NCBI GenBank assembly: GCA_002317135.1
Contig: DCIX01000002.1
Location: 1-17,376 of the forward strand
DNA length: 17,376 bases
Source of the DNA: Bacteroidales bacterium UBA1715
Lineage (GTDB): Bacteria > Bacteroidota > Bacteroidia > Bacteroidales > UBA1715
Direction of reading: 5' to 3'
The translations under genes were made by a program, and so were the position numbers. Positions 14,097 to 17,376 of the stretch are shown here, piece after piece. Position 1 is the first letter of the stretch; each line of letters begins with the position of its first letter. A model generated the notes under the pieces. That model searched no databases and was not told where the DNA came from. It saw only the letters and a program-made list of their open reading frames with translations.

Positions 14097-14561
14097 TTAT
14101 TTCACTGGCGTTACGATAGTGGTATAGTCAGGAATGTCTTGTAGGAATTGGTAGGTTTTAGCCTCGTGGTCTATGCTACAAGAATAATGTTCTAATCCGT
14201 TGGAAACCAATAAGTATTTGGATTTTAACGACATGTTGTATTGAGCGATTTGCTCAAAAACATTTTGGGTAATTTTTACTTCAGGTGCTTTACATTCCAC
14301 GATGAGTAAAACATTTGCTTGTGAATCGTAGCAAACAATGTCCGCTCGCCTTGTCATAGAACGAATGTTCATTCCTACTTCTACATTCATCAGTGTGGCA
14401 GGGTAGTGCTTGTGGTTAATAAGAAAATGTACAATGTGCTGTCGTACCCATTCTTCAGGAGTAAGAACGACATATTTTTTTCGAATACTGTCGTATATGA
14501 AAATTTGTTCTTTTTCTTTTTTCAAACGAAAATCAAAAGTAGGAAGGTTTAGTTCGTACAT
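14097..14561 (-). CDS. HsdR N-terminal-like PD-(D/E)XK nuclease-domain protein
   Basis: The 154-residue protein consists only of the domain found at the N-terminus of type I restriction subunit R (HSDR_N_2 type). The nuclease core looks intact: Asp74 in RRADIVCYD, Glu89 and Lys91 in LLIVECKAP, and a QIAQYN motif (104-109) that follows in this group. No helicase, methyltransferase or specificity gene is nearby, so it is not part of a normal restriction operon. Such single-domain proteins are common in Bacteroidota and lack a known role. It ends 29 bases from the convergent DUF2851 gene and is divergent from holA, with a promoter that reaches the holA start codon. Confidence 0.88.
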   Translation of the reverse strand: MYELNLPTFDFRLKKEKEQIFIYDSIRKKYVVLTPEEWVRQHIVHFLINHKHYPATLMNVEVGMNIRSMTRRADIVCYDSQANVLLIVECKAPEVKITQNVFEQIAQYNMSLKSKYLLVSNGLEHYSCSIDHEAKTYQFLQDIPDYTTIVTPVK

Positions 14562-14580
14562 TTTTACTATTTTTACAATA

Positions 14581-14613
14581 CAAAGTTACGAATAACATTT
14601 AGTATTTTACAAA
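14581..14613 (-). promoter_or_regulatory. Predicted promoter of the HsdR_N-like gene
   Basis: On the minus strand TTTG (14613-14610) and TAACTTTG (14588-14581) match the -33 and -7 elements with 21 bases between them; both are exact. The start site would be near 14574, about 13 bases before the ATG at 14561. The -33 box shares a base with the holA ATG. For holA itself only TATTTTTA (14568-14575), one mismatch from the -7 consensus, was seen. Confidence 0.65.
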
Positions 14614-15656
14614 TGGCATTTTATCAATATAAAGTAGAGCAAGACTACAAAAAAATTATTGCAGAGTTGGAGAAAAATCAATATAGCCCTTTGTATGTTC
14701 TGCAAGGCGAAGAACCATATTATATTGATAAGATTTCGGATTATATAGAAGCTAACAGTTTGTCGGAAGACGATAAAGAGTTTGGATTACATATTTTGTA
14801 TGGTGCTGATACAACAGCCGAAAATATCGCTTTGTTGGCCCGCGAATATCCTGCATTTGGCTTACAAAGGCAGGTGATTATTGTAAAAGAAGCCCAATCG
14901 TTGAAGAAAATTGATGACATTGCAATTTATGCGGAGAAATGTATGCCGACAACGGTTCTTGTAATTTGTTATAAAGGGAAAAAATTAGATGGTCGCTCTT
15001 CGGCAGCAAAGACGATTGCAAAAAATGGTTGCTTGTTTTCGTCGGAAAAATTACCAGACTATAATTTGGAAGCATGGATTAGTAATTATTTGACAGATAG
15101 TAAAATACAAGCTGACTATGGCATTTCTCAAATGCTTGCGGATTATTTGGGTAATGATTTGCAAAAGATTGAAAATGAGATTGCAAAGTTGAAGCAGGCA
15201 GTTCCCGAAATGACTAAAATCACCAAGGATATTGTAGAGAAAAATATTGGTATTAGTAAGAAATACAACATCTTTGAATTGGTTGATGCTTTTGTAGAGA
15301 GAGATGTAACAAAAGTTTTTTCTATAACAAAATACTTTTCTAGTAATCCTAAAGAATTAACTCCGAATACATTAAGTAGCTTGTACGAAAGCTTTAAAAA
15401 TATTTTTCTTTTGTATTATTTGGATGGCAAAGGTTTATCGGATGAAGATATTGCAAAAGAACTTGGGCTTTCTTCAAATCGTGCATTTTTAATTCGTATG
15501 AAATATAGACCTGCGAAGCAACGCTATTCGGCTATGAAATTGTTTAATGTTATAGCATTGATTCGTGAATATGATATGAAAATGAAGGGTATGAATGTTG
15601 GTAGTGCGACTCCACCTGAATTGTTACGTGAACTTGCTATGAAAATTTTAGCGTAA
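14613..15656 (+). CDS. holA: DNA polymerase III subunit delta
   Basis: The 347-residue protein has the three-part HolA layout. The N-terminal AAA+-like domain (about 20-140: PLYVLQGEEPYYIDKISDYI, then VIIVKEAQSLKK and VLVICYKGKKLDGR) lacks a P-loop, as expected for delta. A helical linker (around 165-215: LADYLGNDLQKIENEIAKL) follows, then a C-terminal collar domain. Delta is the clamp-loader wrench that opens the beta sliding clamp during replication. It has no strong SD; the ATG at 14613 begins MAFYQYKVEQDYKK, as in relatives from the phylum. Its TAA overlaps the ATG of the glycosyltransferase gene by one base (TAATG). Confidence 0.93.
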   Translation: MAFYQYKVEQDYKKIIAELEKNQYSPLYVLQGEEPYYIDKISDYIEANSLSEDDKEFGLHILYGADTTAENIALLAREYPAFGLQRQVIIVKEAQSLKKIDDIAIYAEKCMPTTVLVICYKGKKLDGRSSAAKTIAKNGCLFSSEKLPDYNLEAWISNYLTDSKIQADYGISQMLADYLGNDLQKIENEIAKLKQAVPEMTKITKDIVEKNIGISKKYNIFELVDAFVERDVTKVFSITKYFSSNPKELTPNTLSSLYESFKNIFLLYYLDGKGLSDEDIAKELGLSSNRAFLIRMKYRPAKQRYSAMKLFNVIALIREYDMKMKGMNVGSATPPELLRELAMKILA

Positions 15657-16759
15657 TGAAGCGCATTCTGTATATTGTTCCGCATCGTCCGAATCGTAGT
15701 CCTGGGCAACGATTTCGTTGTGAGCATTTTATACCGATTTTACAGAAAAATGGTTACGAAATAACTTATTCAAATATATTGTCGGCTTGGGACGATCGCT
15801 ATTTTTATAAAAAGGGGAAATATGTAGCAAAGGCATTTATTTTTTGTAAATCGTTCGTACATAGATGTTTTGATGTTCTTCGTGCCAGCAGATATGATGC
15901 AATTTTCATCTATCGCGAAGCATTTATGGTGGGAACTACAATATTTGAAAAAGGATTGGCCAAAAGTAAGACGCCAATTATTTTTGACTTTGATGATTCT
16001 ATTTGGATACAGGATATTTCTGACGGGAATCAGAATTTGGCGTGGATGAAAAATGCGTCGAAAACAGATGTGATTATTCAATTGTCGAAAATGGTAATAG
16101 TTGGTAATCAATATCTTGCAAATCATGCAAAATTGTTCTCTAACAATGTACAAATTATTCCTACAACAATAGATACCAATTATCATAAACCACAAACAAA
16201 AGAAACTCACCAAACAATTTGTATTGGTTGGACCGGAAGTGAAACAACCATTCGTCATTTTAAGTTGATAATTCCTGTTTTAAAACAATTGAAAGAAAAA
16301 TATGGCGATAAGGTTCATTTTATACAAATTAGTAATGTTTTGTATGATGTGCCGGAAATAGAGTTGGAGTCTGTTTTGTGGAATGCGGAAACGGAAGTTT
16401 CTGACTTACAAAGGATAGATATTGGCATAATGCCATTGCCAGATGATGAGTGGGCAAAAGGTAAGTGTGGATTCAAAGGCTTGCAATATATGGCGATGGA
16501 AATCCCGACAATAATGTCGCCAGTTGGAGTAAATACCGAAATAATTGAAGATGGAGTGAATGGTTTCTTCGCCACTTCGGAGCAAGAATGGTTTTCTGTT
16601 TTATGTCGTTTGATAGATGATGCACAATTACGAAACGAAATTGGCAAAAAAGGCAGACAAACCGTTGTGGAACGTTATTCCATTGATTCTCAAAAAGAAA
16701 AATATCTGAGTTTGTTCGAAGGTTCTTTCTTGACTTGTAGCAATAAAGAACAAGATTAA
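15656..16759 (+). CDS. Glycosyltransferase, GT4-like (GT-B fold)
   Basis: The 367-residue protein has a GT-B layout. The N-terminal half begins ILYIVPHRPNRSPGQRFRCE and contains IIFDFDDSIW (108-117). The C-terminal nucleotide-sugar half contains ICIGWTGSETT (188-198) and a donor-site region GIMPLPDDEWAKGKCGFKGL, followed by MAMEIPTIMSPVG (about 257-291). This pattern matches glycosyltransferase family 4 members that act on surface polysaccharide or other glycans. No signal peptide or clear membrane helix, so cytoplasmic, probably at the inner membrane surface. Donor and acceptor are unknown, and no other polysaccharide genes are in the window. It is translationally coupled to holA by a one-base stop-start overlap, an unlikely functional pairing. 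Confidence 0.9.
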   Translation: MKRILYIVPHRPNRSPGQRFRCEHFIPILQKNGYEITYSNILSAWDDRYFYKKGKYVAKAFIFCKSFVHRCFDVLRASRYDAIFIYREAFMVGTTIFEKGLAKSKTPIIFDFDDSIWIQDISDGNQNLAWMKNASKTDVIIQLSKMVIVGNQYLANHAKLFSNNVQIIPTTIDTNYHKPQTKETHQTICIGWTGSETTIRHFKLIIPVLKQLKEKYGDKVHFIQISNVLYDVPEIELESVLWNAETEVSDLQRIDIGIMPLPDDEWAKGKCGFKGLQYMAMEIPTIMSPVGVNTEIIEDGVNGFFATSEQEWFSVLCRLIDDAQLRNEIGKKGRQTVVERYSIDSQKEKYLSLFEGSFLTCSNKEQD

Positions 16760-16799
16760 AGTTCATAATACCTTTAATTAAACATAGAATAGCGTGTGA

Positions 16800-16826
16800 A
16801 CAAAATGGCGACATTTTGTGAGCTTT
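16800..16826 (+). terminator. Hairpin downstream of the glycosyltransferase gene
   Basis: ACAAAATG (16800-16807) and CATTTTGT (16812-16819) form a perfect 8-bp stem closed by a GCGA loop (GNRA type). GAGC and five T residues follow. It lies 40 bases after the glycosyltransferase stop and could be a weak terminator or an RNA stabiliser. The GC-poor stem makes termination uncertain. Confidence 0.45.
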
Positions 16827-16990
16827 TTCGTGGTTCAACATTGTATAGATTCATTTTTTTTATTCATTTTTGTTTTTGGATATGATAGTCTTGAAACACT
16901 ATGTTATAAGTCCTATTTGTGAATGATAAAATGGGAAGCGAATATTTTTTGAAAATAAATAATAACAATTAATATATATAAATAAAAATC
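16827..16990. other. AT-rich leader region before the BACON lipoprotein
   Basis: No gene is recognised here. Near its 3' end are TTTG (16916-16919) and TATTTTTTG (16943-16951), which resembles the -7 box with one extra base, 23 bases apart. The last 40 bases are almost only A and T, as is usual for untranslated leaders in this phylum. A promoter for the gene at 16991 is plausible but not exact. Confidence 0.35.
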
Positions 16991-17376
16991 ATGAAACATT
17001 TCTTTAAAACAATTGCCATGTTCTGCCTAGGTGCATGTACGATGGCATCGTGTGGTGACGAACCAATACCAGAAAAACAAGAGGAAGAAGTAAAGTTGGA
17101 GGTTTCGAAAACGGAACTTGGATTTTCTCAAAAAGCCGACTCCAAGGTTGTAAGTGTAACAACGACCGGCGTATGGTATGTTGAAAACAATTCCGACTGG
17201 ATTAGCATTTCTCCAATGGGCGGTAAGGGTAACGGTGCGATAACTGTTTCTGTTTCCCAAAACGCAAGCGGCCAATCCCGTGAATCGTATTTCTCTGTTG
17301 CAATAGATTCCGATTCCAAGGTTATCGTAGTTTCGCAATCTGCAACGGATACGCCTGAGGAAGAAAATAATGGAGA
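16991..17376 (+). CDS. BACON-domain lipoprotein (5' part, runs off the window)
   Basis: The frame starts at ATG 16991 and stays open to the edge (128 codons). The product opens MKHFFKTIAMFCLGACTMASCGDEP. There are two possible lipidation sites: Cys16 (LGAC) and Cys21 (MASC). Cys21, followed by GDEP, better fits surface lipoproteins of Bacteroidota. Residues about 36-118 form a BACON domain (LEVSKTELGF, WYVENNSDWISISPMGGKGNGAITVSVS, VIVVSQSA). These Ig-like domains usually act as mucin- or glycan-binding or spacer modules at the N-terminus of larger surface proteins, so a second domain after the acidic linker TPEEENNG is likely. Codons ending in C (GAC, TCC, GGC, AGC, ACC) are more frequent than in the other genes of the window. 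Confidence 0.85.
   Translation, partial: MKHFFKTIAMFCLGACTMASCGDEPIPEKQEEEVKLEVSKTELGFSQKADSKVVSVTTTGVWYVENNSDWISISPMGGKGNGAITVSVSQNASGQSRESYFSVAIDSDSKVIVVSQSATDTPEEENNG

Noticed and set aside
14097..14561. A restriction-modification or other defence island around the HsdR_N-like gene
   Set aside because: No methyltransferase, specificity, helicase or other defence gene lies on either side; neighbours are core genes.
15770..16258. A 162-codon minus-strand frame inside the glycosyltransferase gene
   Set aside because: Shadow of a well-conserved GT; no family motif and no promoter or SD.
16805..16885. A 26-residue hydrophobic mini-ORF (starts MATFCELFRG)
   Set aside because: No SD, its start lies inside the hairpin stem at 16800-16819, and Phe/Ile-rich content is expected from AT-rich DNA. 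Not supported as a gene.
1..17376. CRISPR arrays, tRNA or rRNA genes, riboswitches
   Set aside because: No regularly spaced direct repeats, no cloverleaf or rRNA segments were recognised by eye, and no gene leader is long enough or conserved enough to call a riboswitch.

Overview
The window looks like a stretch of chromosome from an AT-rich member of the Bacteroidota, most likely the order Bacteroidales. Evidence for this: (i) several start-proximal copies of the Bacteroidota -7 promoter element TAnnTTTG, with few strong Shine-Dalgarno sites; (ii) families typical of the phylum (a DUF2851 protein, a free-standing HsdR_N-type nuclease domain, a BACON-domain lipoprotein, a stand-alone TrpB2); (iii) lipoproteins with acidic residues after the lipobox cysteine. 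No rRNA, tRNA or CRISPR array was seen.

Left edge (1-434): a graveyard of mobile DNA. The start of an IS transposase with a zinc ribbon runs off the left edge on the minus strand and is out of frame with its likely ATG. Next to it is a broken REP-associated (Y1/HUH) transposase that keeps the MPNHIH motif and carries a near-perfect 21-bp inverted repeat. A degraded copy of a second palindrome follows. The CGTAGGGGC tip of these palindromes recurs at 4142 and, decayed, at 14063, in both cases at the end of a gene.

435-6574: a secreted leucine-rich-repeat protein (minus); a GH65 glycoside phosphorylase, probably maltose phosphorylase, followed by a patatin-like lipase (plus); then a convergent, overlapping minus-strand operon GNAT acetyltransferase - lrgA - lrgB. 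6759-10002: a lipoprotein with YD-like repeats, an aldo/keto reductase, and a stand-alone TrpB2-type tryptophan synthase beta chain with strongly biased codons. The trpB gene is followed by the clearest intrinsic terminator of the window.

10087-14067: a plus-strand housekeeping cluster made of tilS (lysidine in tRNA-Ile), a glyoxalase-II-like metallo-hydrolase, tsaB (t6A in tRNA) and a DUF2851 protein. The last three overlap or are spaced by only a few bases. 14097-16759: a small PD-(D/E)XK protein (minus) divergent from holA, the DNA polymerase III delta subunit, which overlaps a GT4-type glycosyltransferase by one base. From 16991 to the right edge lies the 5' part of a BACON-domain lipoprotein with visibly different codon use.

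Most of the window is ordinary core genome. I did not find a convincing new multi-gene system. The most interesting items are the dispersed palindrome family linked to the broken RAYT gene, the coupled GNAT-LrgAB operon, the nuclease-like residue pattern in DUF2851, and the orphan HsdR_N protein whose promoter overlaps the holA start codon.
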